Of a DNA stretch of 64,000 bases, positions 9,346 through 20,173 are shown piece after piece; the stretch's first letter is position 1, and every line of letters starts with the position of its first letter. A program made the position numbers and the translations under genes. The notes beneath the pieces were generated by a model. The model was given only the letters and a program-made list of their open reading frames with translations. It did not search any database and was not told the origin of the DNA. The stretch lies in NCBI RefSeq assembly GCF_900188155.1, contig NZ_FZOG01000002.1, forward strand, positions 387,845 to 451,844, in the 5' to 3' direction. This DNA comes from Pseudomonas segetis. Lineage in GTDB: Bacteria; Pseudomonadota; Gammaproteobacteria; Pseudomonadales; Pseudomonadaceae.

Positions 9346-9483
9346 ACAGCGGCCTACGCTGTGTGCATAAGCAGGCGCCTGCAAGCCGCTGGATAAACCG
9401 ACAAATTGCCATATTGGATTTAACTTTCGGCTATGGACGCCAGGTCGCAAGAGGGTTACAAATGGCAGACCAGAGGTATCGCC

Positions 9484-10287
9484 ATGAGCCCACGCCAACG
9501 CTGCTTTGCCTGTCTAGACCAGAACCCACCCGCCTTGCTTGAAGCGGCGCTGTGGCTTGCGGCTGAACATGATCCGGCCCTGCAGCCGACCGAAACGCTT
9601 GCGGCGTTTGATGAGTTGCTGCACCAGGTACGGACGCGACTGCCGGTGCTGCCAGCCGCTCAACTGGCAATGCCACTGCTACGCTGCTTGGGCGACCTGG
9701 ATTTTCACGAGGATGACAGCGCGCCCCTGCGCCCCCAGGCAAGCTTGCTGCACCTGGTAATGCGACGCCGTCGCGGGCAACCCCTGGCGCTGGCGATAAT
9801 TGCCCTGGAACTGGCGCAACGCCTGGACATACCGCTGCAGGGGGTGAATTTTCCCGGCCACTTTCTAGTCCGGGTGCCTGGCGCCGATCATATGCTTGAC
9901 CCTTGCAGTGGCCGTCGCCTGTACACCCAGGATTGCCGTGCCTTGTTGATCCGCCACTTTGGCAGCAACAGGGAGTTGCATGCAGACAACTTCACAGCCT
10001 GCGATCCTCCGAGCATGCTCCAGCGCATGTCGCGCAACCTGCGACACCTGCATGTGCAGGATGATGATTACCTTGCAGCCCTCAAGGATGCCGAACGCGT
10101 GCTCCTGCTTGGCCCTCCCAGCGTAGCGGACCACCTGGCGCGTGCCGATATCTATCAACAATTGGCCTGCCCGCAAGCCGAGCGTTTCGATGTTGAGCGG
10201 GCCTTGATGCTCAGCGAAGACGGCGTGACCCAGTTAGCCCTTGGCGAACGCCTGCGTAGACTGGGTCACGCCCAACCCTTGCACTGA
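9484..10287 (+). CDS. SirB1-like transglutaminase-fold protein
   Basis: A 267-residue cytoplasmic protein. It matches the SirB1/transglutaminase-like family: an N-terminal helical part, then RRRRGQPLALAIIALELAQRL and VNFPGHFLVRV, with the conserved HFLVR strand and LDPCSGRRL that follows it, and a C-terminal TPR-like region. The residues usual for transglutaminase catalysis are not obviously complete, as in most SirB1 proteins, so enzymatic activity is doubtful. I chose ATG 9484 (AGAGG upstream) over ATG 9433. It converges on the MalT-like gene with 12 bases between stops. Confidence 0.75.
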   Translation: MSPRQRCFACLDQNPPALLEAALWLAAEHDPALQPTETLAAFDELLHQVRTRLPVLPAAQLAMPLLRCLGDLDFHEDDSAPLRPQASLLHLVMRRRRGQPLALAIIALELAQRLDIPLQGVNFPGHFLVRVPGADHMLDPCSGRRLYTQDCRALLIRHFGSNRELHADNFTACDPPSMLQRMSRNLRHLHVQDDDYLAALKDAERVLLLGPPSVADHLARADIYQQLACPQAERFDVERALMLSEDGVTQLALGERLRRLGHAQPLH

Positions 10288-10299
10288 CAGCCCCGGCGA

Positions 10300-12828
10300 C
10301 TACAGCAAACCCTGTGCCTTGGCACGGGCAACGGCTTGAGTACGTCGCGCCACCCCAAGCTTGCCATTAATGCGCCGCGCGTGGGTCTTGACCGTATGCA
10401 GCGAGATAAACAGCTGGTCGGCGACTTCCTGGTTGGAGCAACCCTGGGCAATCAACCTCAACACTGCAAGTTCGCGGCAACTGAGCAGGGTATCGACGTT
10501 ATCCGCGGCAACAGGTGCCTCCATGCCGCGCTGGGCCCACAAACGCTTATAGTTCAAGCGCGCAGCCAGCTCATGCAACTGGCTACGGGCATTGGCCTCA
10601 CCCGCCCTGTCGCCCATCGTCTCGCACGCGCGGGCCAACAATGCCCAAAGCTCGCACGCCACCACCAGCCGCCCCTGCTCGATGACCTCTTCAAGCATCT
10701 GTAACACGGGCCCACGCACATCCTTGCCCTGGTCAAGATCAATACTCAAGAGTGAATAGCGCAGGCGTACGATGAGTTCGGGATAATATTGTGGCGGCAA
10801 CATGGCATGCTCGCGCCGGTGATAGGCAAGCACTTGAGTCAGCGCCTCGCGCGCGCGCTCATGATGACCCTGGCCTATCCACAACTGGCTGCTGGCCAAC
10901 AGCAACACGCCGCGATACAAGGTATCGGCCACGCGGTGACGCTGCATAAGGCGCTCGGCCTCCGCAAGCAAGGCAAAGGCACCAGCGATATCACCCTCAT
11001 AAGCGGCCAACTCGGCCATGGCCAGATAACTGTAGAAAGCGCCCGGATCACCATAATCGAGCGCGTCGTTCAAGGCCGTGCGCAGTAAACAGCGGGCATC
11101 CTCGAACTGGCCCTGACGAATTGCCAGGCGCCCCAGACGCAGATAAATACGCCCCAGAATTGGCGTTTTGCGCAATGCCTGATGCTGGTATTGGTCGCGT
11201 ACCCGTTCCAGCAACGCCTGCGCACGAATAAACTCGCCCCGCACTTCAAGCAATAGCGCGTGGTCAAGTTCCAATAGCGCCTCGAACACCGCACTGCCAT
11301 GACTTCGCGCGACCCTGAGCGCTTCGTGGGCCAGGCGCTGGGCCTCATCCAGACGGCCCTCACCAATCGCCATCTGGGTCAGCACGGAGCGGCAGATCAG
11401 CGCCTGTGCCCAGGCACTTTCAGGCAGGTATTGAAGCGCCTGCTGCAGATGCTCAATGGCCTCATCGCTGCGCACTCGCGAACAGGCCTCGACGCCTTTC
11501 AAAGCCTGCCACTGGGCGAACATTTCACGGGTACGGGCCGGATCAGGCCGAGGCTGAAATCGCCCCAGCGCCGCCGCGCAATGGCTTGCCTCGTCCAGGC
11601 GCCCGGCCAATAGCATGATCCAGCCATTCAAGGCCACCAGCCGCGGCGTGCTCATCAATAGGTCTTCAGGCAAATCCGCACGCCAGCGCAATATCAGGCC
11701 TATGTCTTTGCCCTGCAGCAAGTTCTCTTCGGTAAAGCGCTCGAGAAAACTTGCCGCCACCTCTGGCTGGCCAGCCTTGAGCGCATGCTCGACCGCTGCG
11801 GGAATATCGCCATTGCTGGCAAACCACTGGCTGGCATGCAAATGGATAGCGGTTACGGACGTATTGGGCGCGCAATGCCGAAGCTGTGTCGCCAGGGGCT
11901 CAAACAGCTGGAACCAATCACTCTGGTCATCGATCGGCTGGATAAACAGACCGCGTGCACGTAGCGCCTGCAACCAATTGGCGCCCTCACCCACCCCCAG
12001 AACATGCTCACAAAGCTCGGCGTTGAAGCGCGGCAACTGTGCCAGTTGCAAAAGGGCCTGGCGCAATTCCGGCGCCAGCCCGCAGAACACTTCATGCTCA
12101 ATGTAATCGAGCAACACACTGCTGCTGCCACTGAGCTCATGATGGCTTTCATAGCGTGAATGGCTGGCAGCCAGGTGCAGCAGGCGCATGGCTGCCGGCC
12201 AGCCAGCGCAGTAATCGAATAACTGTTCCGCATGCGGCAAGTGGGCGACATCTGTATTACCCAACCACTGGCAGAGCTCGTCGTAGCTGAAAGCCAGTTC
12301 GTTGCTGCCCAGTTCGAACAACTCGCCCTCAAGCAACAACCGTGGGAAATTACACTGTGGACGTCGGCGACTGCCCAGCCACCAATTGATACTGTCGGCC
12401 GCGCTACTGATCAGGCGATCAAGGCAACTGTCGAGCTGCTCATTGGGCTCACGCGAATAATCGTTAAGCACGATCCACAGCTTGCGCGTCTCGGCGCCAA
12501 TTGCCAGTAACAACGAGTTCTCTGAAAGCGCCTGCGAATAACCCAAGGCGCTGGACAGTTGCTGGCACAGCTCGGCACTGCTCCAGTTCGCCCCGGCACA
12601 ATTGAGCCAGACCACTGTAAGGTCGGCTGGACACTGGCGCATGCAATCAGCCAGCAACACCGATTTGCCGAAGCCGGCCGGTGCAACCAAAAGGCGCAGG
12701 CGACAGTTTTCAGCCAGCAAACGTTGTTGTAGCTGTGAACGGACAACGTGCCCAGGCGGCACTCTGGGCAATGTGGTTTTGGCGCAGACGGGAAGTGCCA
12801 CGCCAGCTGAAAGTGCGTAAGCGCTCAT
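10300..12828 (-). CDS. MalT-type LuxR family ATP-dependent transcriptional activator
   Basis: About 842 residues. A P-loop VAPAGFGKSVLL lies near residue 45 in a STAND-type NTPase domain. A long helical TPR-like sensor region fills the middle, and the last 60 residues form a LuxR helix-turn-helix (LSCRELAVLRLIAQGCSNQE, then VADQLFISLHTVKTHARRI). Such proteins multimerise when bound to ATP and an inducer and then activate promoters. No maltose genes are nearby. The closest likely targets are the DUF1329 and DUF1302 genes just upstream on the same strand. The start is ATG 12828 or GTG 12834. Confidence 0.85.
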   Translation of the reverse strand: MSAYALSAGVALPVCAKTTLPRVPPGHVVRSQLQQRLLAENCRLRLLVAPAGFGKSVLLADCMRQCPADLTVVWLNCAGANWSSAELCQQLSSALGYSQALSENSLLLAIGAETRKLWIVLNDYSREPNEQLDSCLDRLISSAADSINWWLGSRRRPQCNFPRLLLEGELFELGSNELAFSYDELCQWLGNTDVAHLPHAEQLFDYCAGWPAAMRLLHLAASHSRYESHHELSGSSSVLLDYIEHEVFCGLAPELRQALLQLAQLPRFNAELCEHVLGVGEGANWLQALRARGLFIQPIDDQSDWFQLFEPLATQLRHCAPNTSVTAIHLHASQWFASNGDIPAAVEHALKAGQPEVAASFLERFTEENLLQGKDIGLILRWRADLPEDLLMSTPRLVALNGWIMLLAGRLDEASHCAAALGRFQPRPDPARTREMFAQWQALKGVEACSRVRSDEAIEHLQQALQYLPESAWAQALICRSVLTQMAIGEGRLDEAQRLAHEALRVARSHGSAVFEALLELDHALLLEVRGEFIRAQALLERVRDQYQHQALRKTPILGRIYLRLGRLAIRQGQFEDARCLLRTALNDALDYGDPGAFYSYLAMAELAAYEGDIAGAFALLAEAERLMQRHRVADTLYRGVLLLASSQLWIGQGHHERAREALTQVLAYHRREHAMLPPQYYPELIVRLRYSLLSIDLDQGKDVRGPVLQMLEEVIEQGRLVVACELWALLARACETMGDRAGEANARSQLHELAARLNYKRLWAQRGMEAPVAADNVDTLLSCRELAVLRLIAQGCSNQEVADQLFISLHTVKTHARRINGKLGVARRTQAVARAKAQGLL

Positions 12829-12925
12829 AGCCACTCATAATTATTGTTGTGGAGCAGATAGCATAGGACGCTAACCCCTATCCCGCCCAGGATGAAGCTC
12901 CATAAGCCCGACTGATGCCGGCCAA

Positions 12926-12950
12926 TAAAAAAAGCGGCCCGAAGGCCGCT
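12926..12950 (-). terminator. Rho-independent terminator of the DUF1302-DUF1329 genes
   Basis: Read on the minus strand: AGCGGCC, a TTCG tetraloop, GGCCGCT, then seven T. This is a textbook terminator 36 bases behind the DUF1329 stop; it separates that gene from the MalT-like regulator gene downstream. Confidence 0.88.
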
Positions 12951-12985
12951 CTAAACATGGAGTGTCAGTCTGCCCTAGGCTCGAA

Positions 12986-14356
12986 TCAACGCACCCCGGA
13001 TGCGCGCAGAGCCGCTGGCGTGTAGTCGGCAACACTGGCCTTGAAACCGAACTCATAGGCAGTGCTTTCTTCGTTTTTCAGGCCCAGCGCAATGTAGCGA
13101 CCCGCGATTATGTCGTAGAGGGTTTCCACGGTATAACCGGTCATCTGCCGCGGGTAGTAGTACTGGGCATGGCCTTCGGCAACGCGCCAGAGTTGGCCAC
13201 GACCGTCGTAGTGATCAGCCAGAACGATCTCCCAGCTGTCTTCATCCACGAAGTAGTGACGCTTGGCGTAGATGTGACGCTCGCCCGGCTTCAGCGTTGC
13301 CTCGACCTCCCACACCCGGTGCAGCTCATAGCGAGCAAGATCCTGATTGATATGACCGGCCTTGATGATCTCGTCGTACTTGAGCTTCGGCGAATCCAGC
13401 TTGTAGGCGTTATAGGGAATATACATTTCCTTCTTGCCGATCAGCTTCCAGTCATAACGGTCTGGAGCACCCGAGAACACATCAAAGTTATCGGCGGTAC
13501 GCATGCCGTCAGACGCGGTACCTGGACCGTCATAGGCCACTTGCGGTGCGCGACGAACACGACGCTGGCCGGCGTTGTAGATCCACGCCAGGCGTGGCTC
13601 CTTGACCTGGTCAATGGTCTCGTGCACCAGCAACACGTTACCGGCCAACCGCGACGGCGCCGTTACCCGCTGCTTGAAGTACAGCAGGATATTGCTGGTC
13701 TTGGCTGGATCAGCACCTTCAAGCTCGGTCGGGAATGCCACTTCGTCGTCAAACTTGACCAGGCTGTATGAGCCATTTACCTGCGGCGTGGCCTGGACGA
13801 TATGCCGGCGCACGTTGCCACCGCGATACCGGGTGATATGGTTCCAGATCACCTCCACCCCGGTCTTGGGGATCGGGAAGGCATAGTAACGACTGTCGCT
13901 GAAGTTCTGCAGGCCGTTACCACCATCGACACCTACGGTATTGAGCGCACTTCTCTTCGCGGCCTCATAGATTTCAGGCGGAGCTCCGGCTGTACGGTGA
14001 GTGGGGTAAACCGGCATCTTGTAGGTCTGTGGATAACGCTTGAACATCGCCAACTGGCCAGCGGAAAGCTTGTCCTTGTACTGGTCGACATTGCTCGCGG
14101 TAATCACGAACAGGGGCTTCTCGTCGGCAAAGGGGTCGGTGACAAAACCGGCCGCGTCGACCGCCCCGGCCGTTTTCGGCAGGCCGCCATCCCACGCAGG
14201 AATAGTGCCATCGGCGTTTCCGGCTTTTTCAGCGCCAAGCGGCGTCAAGCTTGTTCCTAGCTTGGCAGCTTCCTGCTCAGACACGGCAGCCATCACACTG
14301 CTTGCCAGCAATGTCAGGAGCAACGCGCCTGCCGATAGGATTCTTTTGTTTTTCAT
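12986..14356 (-). CDS. DUF1329 family exported protein
   Basis: A 456-residue protein with a signal peptide (MKNKRILSAGALLLTLLASS, cleavage after VMA). The mature protein matches DUF1329: GTIPAWDGGLPK near the N-terminus, FVITASNVDQY, FKRYPQTYKMPVYPTHR, and a C-terminal region with DEDSWEIVLADHYDGRGQLW. Structure-based work places DUF1329 with LolA/LolB-like folds, so it may carry a lipid or hydrophobic compound through the periplasm. It lies 28 bases after the DUF1302 gene, its usual partner, in one transcription unit with a good terminator. Substrate unknown. Confidence 0.85.
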   Translation of the reverse strand: MKNKRILSAGALLLTLLASSVMAAVSEQEAAKLGTSLTPLGAEKAGNADGTIPAWDGGLPKTAGAVDAAGFVTDPFADEKPLFVITASNVDQYKDKLSAGQLAMFKRYPQTYKMPVYPTHRTAGAPPEIYEAAKRSALNTVGVDGGNGLQNFSDSRYYAFPIPKTGVEVIWNHITRYRGGNVRRHIVQATPQVNGSYSLVKFDDEVAFPTELEGADPAKTSNILLYFKQRVTAPSRLAGNVLLVHETIDQVKEPRLAWIYNAGQRRVRRAPQVAYDGPGTASDGMRTADNFDVFSGAPDRYDWKLIGKKEMYIPYNAYKLDSPKLKYDEIIKAGHINQDLARYELHRVWEVEATLKPGERHIYAKRHYFVDEDSWEIVLADHYDGRGQLWRVAEGHAQYYYPRQMTGYTVETLYDIIAGRYIALGLKNEESTAYEFGFKASVADYTPAALRASGVR

Positions 14357-14384
14357 CGATTACGGATCCTTTGGTTATCGTTGA

Positions 14385-16148
14385 TCAGAAGTTGACGCCG
14401 AGGCTCAGTGCAACGAAATCACGGTCTGTAATCACGTTGTAGTCACCACCAAAGAAATCGGTGTAGCTGAGGCTGGCGTTGTAGGTGTTCTGGTATTCGG
14501 CACTCAAGCCAATGCTGATAGCCTTGCTGCCTTCGGTGAAGTTAGGCCCATAACCGCTGACGTCATGCGACCACGCCAGGCTTGGAGTCAGGTTCACACC
14601 GGCGAAAACGTTGTTGTAGTCGGCGCTGGCACGCAACCTGTAGCCCCAGGAGCTTGAAGTGTAGAAACCATCGTCATTACATTCGTCAGGATTAGCGGCG
14701 TTGAACGCCTCGCAAACACCGGGAGCGGTAAACTCACCAGCACCAAAGATTGGATCGCGGCCAAAGCGCACCTCTCCAACGTCATCGCTGATCCCACTGA
14801 TGTAGTTATAGCCCACCTCGCCGAGTAAGGTCAGGCGACTGGCCCCCAATACCCGATCGATGAATTGCACAGCTGTGATCTGCGCCTGGGTCACTTCACG
14901 GCGCTCGTAGCCATGCAGGTCAGCCGCTGACGTGTTTTGCGAGTCACCGGAAACAAAGATCGGTGAGAACGGCAGGCCCAACGCGGCAAATGACATGTCG
15001 GTCGAGTTGATCTGCAGCGGCATATTCGGCCGGTAGCTCAATTCACCGGAAAGCGCGGTGCCATTGACGTTGGTGGCGAAGCTCAAACCGTACAGACGGA
15101 TGTCTTCGGGGTACTCGATAAAGTAGCGTGCATCTGGTGCACCCGGAATGAACGCAGCGCTTGGCGAGGTGGTGCGGATGGTACTGAACACCGGCCCACG
15201 GCTGTGGTAGTTCATGGTGTACAGGCCAAACTCGGTATCGTTGAGCGACTCTGCATACCAGCGCAGGGCCAGGCCATACTGGCCGCTGTCCCGTGCATCT
15301 CGGTCACCGGCACGCGGAATGTAGGCGTTATCGACAAAGGAGTTGGTCGACTCGCCAGGCGGCAGGTCCGGGCCAGCCACCACCAGGCGGTCTTCGCAGC
15401 CATCGGCGACCACGTCCGAGGTGGAGAAAAAGGTGCCGCAGTTATCCGCGACAGTCTGGTCCCACTCCAATTGGTAGAAGGCCTCCATACTCACACTGTC
15501 GGTGAGGCTTTGCGAGACATAGAGCATGTTGACCGGGATCAGGCCTTCCTTGATTTCCGCACCTGGGCGACGGAAAGCAGCGGCGTCGATCGGGTTGATC
15601 GAGTTGATCGAGTTCTGGATGAAAGTACTTTCCCCCCAACTGACGACCTGCTTACCAACCCGCACACTGCCGGGCAGATCGCCAATGGCGTAGTTGTGGT
15701 AGATGAAGGCATCGAGAATCTCGCCGCCGGAGGATTGCGCCGCTTCTTTGCGGTTGTGGTCGTCGATGTCGTAGAACAGACGGCTTTCATCCTTGGTTTC
15801 GAAGTCGTACCAGTACTTGCCGCGGACAAACACGCCAGTATCCCCATACTTCAACTCGAGGTCGTGGATACCCTTGAAGATCTTCGAGAAGGTTTCCCCT
15901 TTCTTGAAGTTGAGCCGGCCGTCGTCCGAGGTGCGCGACGAGGCAGTCCCGCCACTGGCAGTCGAGATAAAGTCCTTGTCGCCGTCACGGGTAGCCCAAC
16001 TCGCCCCCACGGAAAGCGAGGAGTCGAACTGAGCCTCGATTGGGCCAATGTTGAAGTTCACAGCCTGGGCTTGTGTTGTACAGCCGAGCGCGACCGCAGC
16101 AGCCAGCGCACAAGGCTGAAAGAATGCATGTCTTGTTTTTGTTGTCAT
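14385..16148 (-). CDS. DUF1302 family outer-membrane protein
   Basis: A 587-residue protein with a signal peptide (cleaved after TTQAQA) and a C-terminal SLGVNF whose last residue is Phe, the mark of outer-membrane beta-barrels. Typical DUF1302 features include GASWATRDGDKDF near the N-terminus and RVGKQVVSWGESTFIQNSIN in the middle. Alternating hydrophobic strands run through the C-terminal half. The family usually sits with DUF1329, a YCF48 protein and an RND/MMPL pump; only DUF1329 is here. It may form a channel for hydrophobic molecules. SD sequence AGGAGC precedes the ATG. Confidence 0.85.
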   Translation of the reverse strand: MTTKTRHAFFQPCALAAAVALGCTTQAQAVNFNIGPIEAQFDSSLSVGASWATRDGDKDFISTASGGTASSRTSDDGRLNFKKGETFSKIFKGIHDLELKYGDTGVFVRGKYWYDFETKDESRLFYDIDDHNRKEAAQSSGGEILDAFIYHNYAIGDLPGSVRVGKQVVSWGESTFIQNSINSINPIDAAAFRRPGAEIKEGLIPVNMLYVSQSLTDSVSMEAFYQLEWDQTVADNCGTFFSTSDVVADGCEDRLVVAGPDLPPGESTNSFVDNAYIPRAGDRDARDSGQYGLALRWYAESLNDTEFGLYTMNYHSRGPVFSTIRTTSPSAAFIPGAPDARYFIEYPEDIRLYGLSFATNVNGTALSGELSYRPNMPLQINSTDMSFAALGLPFSPIFVSGDSQNTSAADLHGYERREVTQAQITAVQFIDRVLGASRLTLLGEVGYNYISGISDDVGEVRFGRDPIFGAGEFTAPGVCEAFNAANPDECNDDGFYTSSSWGYRLRASADYNNVFAGVNLTPSLAWSHDVSGYGPNFTEGSKAISIGLSAEYQNTYNASLSYTDFFGGDYNVITDRDFVALSLGVNF

Positions 16149-16442
16149 GCGACGCTCCTGAAAGCGATGTGTTGAGTGTTGCCGCCAACCTACCCAGAGC
16201 GACCTCGGGCGATAAGCGCCCGAAAGAGGTATTTTGGATGTCAGCCGAAAGAGTGAATCCCCCCGCCAACACGGGGTTTCAGGACGTCAATCGGCATGCA
16301 CAATGGTGCATTATTGAGTGACTGAATAATGAGCCAACAGCCTGCCAACCCGCGCCCAGCCTGGCTATGACAGCCACTTGCCCCTTGAGCTAGACTGCTT
16401 GCGCGATAAAAGCCCGGGCCTGCACAGGCTCTCGTTCCACCA
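16149..16442. other. Intergenic region upstream of the DUF1302 gene
   Basis: Part of the 581-base divergent gap between the DUF1302 gene and gcvH. It has no gene. It should carry the DUF1302 promoter on the minus strand; besides the near-palindrome at 16309-16331 I see only a small hairpin at 16261-16276. Confidence 0.4.
16309..16331. promoter_or_regulatory. 23-bp near-palindrome, candidate operator
   Basis: Arms CATTATT (16309-16315) and AATAATG (16325-16331) enclose GAGTGACTG, itself symmetric around AGT-G-ACT. The whole 23 bp is a palindrome apart from two positions and the centre. It is about 160 bases upstream of the DUF1302 start and 112 bases before the first of the 18-bp sites on the gcvH side. 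A dimeric regulator, perhaps the MalT-like protein, may bind here. Confidence 0.4.
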
Positions 16443-16460
16443 TGTATTCAAATCAATACA
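16443..16460 (+). promoter_or_regulatory. Enhancer-like operator site 1 upstream of gcvH
   Basis: TGTATTCAAATCAATACA, an 18-bp site with perfect TGTATT/AATACA arms around a 6-bp centre. The length and TGT-N12-ACA form match sites of TyrR-type sigma-54 activators such as PhhR and GcsR. Confidence 0.65.
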
Positions 16461-16461
16461 T

Positions 16462-16479
16462 CGTATATAAATCAATACA
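16462..16479 (+). promoter_or_regulatory. Enhancer-like operator site 2 upstream of gcvH
   Basis: CGTATATAAATCAATACA, 18 bp, one base after site 1 and sharing its right half (AAATCAATACA). Tandem placement suggests cooperative binding on one DNA face roughly two helical turns apart. Confidence 0.6.
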
Positions 16480-16541
16480 GACTCGATAACTTGCGGTTCC
16501 AGTGGCTTCGCTCTGGTTACTCGAAGATGGCTGTCTCAAGC

Positions 16542-16559
16542 CGTATTGATTTCGATACA
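16542..16559 (-). promoter_or_regulatory. Enhancer-like operator site 3 upstream of gcvH
   Basis: On the minus strand TGTATCGAAATCAATACG, 18 bp, sharing the AAATCAATAC core with sites 1 and 2. It lies about 65 bases upstream of the -24 element, an ordinary place for an enhancer site. Confidence 0.6.
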
Positions 16560-16624
16560 CAGCAGAACAAATCCACATCCCAAAAATCGCCTCAATCCTT
16601 TGATTTTTCTCGATATTTTAACGA

Positions 16625-16640
16625 TGGCACCCAGTTTGCA
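16625..16640 (+). promoter_or_regulatory. Sigma-54 (-24/-12) promoter of the gcv operon
   Basis: TGGCAC, five bases, TTGCA: the GG and GC doublets are exactly ten bases apart and the flanks equal the RpoN consensus. Transcription should start near 16652, leaving a leader of about 78 bases before gcvH. Three 18-bp sites upstream supply the activator binding that such promoters need. In P. aeruginosa the equivalent operon is known to be driven by RpoN with the TyrR-like activator GcsR; that gene is not in this window. Confidence 0.88.
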
Positions 16641-16729
16641 GACAAACTGGGCAAGACGCCCGTCCATGGCGGGCACCTGAATCATCGTCTGCAACAGAAA
16701 CAGGCGAGACTGTCACTTGAGGAGTTCAC

Positions 16730-17113
16730 ATGAGCGAATTGCGTTTTACCGTCGAGCACGAATGGCTGCGCCTGGAAGAAGATGGCCTGGTAACCGTTGG
16801 CATCACTGCCTTTGCCCAAGAAGCACTGGGTGACGTGGTATTCGTGCAATTGCCGGAAGCGCAAAGCTACAGCGCTGAAGCCGAAGTCGCCGTGCTGGAG
16901 TCGGTCAAGGCTGCCAGCAACATCACCATGCCGCTCGATGGCGAAGTGGTTGAAGTCAACACCGACCTCGAAGCCAGCCCTGAACTGGTCAATGAAGATC
17001 CGCTGGGCCAGGGTTGGTTCTTCCGCTTCCGCCCTGCCAATCCAAGTGCCATCAATGATCTGCTCGACCAGGCTGCTTACGATCGCCTGCTAAACGCTAA
17101 CGCTGACGCCTGA
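16730..17113 (+). CDS. gcvH: Glycine cleavage system H protein
   Basis: A 127-residue lipoyl carrier. The lipoate-bearing lysine is K60 in LESVKAASNI, within the usual biotinyl/lipoyl-type barrel; the N-terminus LRFTVEHEWLRLEEDG and the end with GWFFRFRP are standard. GcvH shuttles the aminomethyl group from GcvP to GcvT and electrons to the lipoamide dehydrogenase (not encoded here). GAGGAG precedes the ATG. First gene of the sigma-54-controlled operon; its linkage to sdaA and glyA marks it as the second, catabolic copy found in Pseudomonas. Confidence 0.97.
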   Translation: MSELRFTVEHEWLRLEEDGLVTVGITAFAQEALGDVVFVQLPEAQSYSAEAEVAVLESVKAASNITMPLDGEVVEVNTDLEASPELVNEDPLGQGWFFRFRPANPSAINDLLDQAAYDRLLNANADA

Positions 17114-17122
17114 GGCTAGCTG

Positions 17123-19978
<2,856 letters not shown>

Positions 19979-19990
19979 TGCAGCACCCGG

Positions 19991-20019
19991 CAAACGCCCG
20001 TACTGCTTGCGGGCGTTTG
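19991..20019 (+). terminator. Hairpin between gcvP and the AGCS gene (attenuator or partial terminator)
   Basis: Ten-bp perfect arms CAAACGCCCG and CGGGCGTTTG around a 9-nt loop, 12 bases after the gcvP stop. The arm ends with three T before TCGC, so termination is likely incomplete. It may set lower expression of the downstream genes or protect the gcvHP message. Confidence 0.5.
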
Positions 20020-20173
20020 TCGCGGGCCTAGGTGGCCCGATTATTCAACAACTGGCTGCATGACTGCAGTCAGCCACTGCGCAAAACCAGCAAGCTACAG
20101 TAAGACCACTGCTAACAGCCCCTATCGAGCGCAGGCTCCTCCTGACGCTAACAACAACAAAAAGGTGCGTTCC

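Noticed and set aside
12962..13771. 269-codon plus-strand frame opposite the DUF1329 gene
   Set aside because: Antisense shadow of a conserved exported protein; no ribosome site or known domain.
15204..16175. 323-codon plus-strand frame opposite the DUF1302 gene
   Set aside because: Antisense shadow with repeated VDRVDRVDRV-type low complexity from the coding repeat on the other strand.
16179..16197. GC-N10-CC arrangement that could be a minus-strand sigma-54 promoter for the DUF1302 gene
   Set aside because: Only the doublets fit; the flanks (TGGGTA and GGCGGC) are far from consensus.
16491..16733. 80-codon open frame in the gcvH leader
   Set aside because: It spans operator site 3 and the sigma-54 promoter, ends inside the gcvH start and has no ribosome site or family resemblance.
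16730..17113. Glycine riboswitch ahead of gcvH
   Set aside because: The leader is only about 78 bases after the predicted start and shows none of the tandem aptamer structure.
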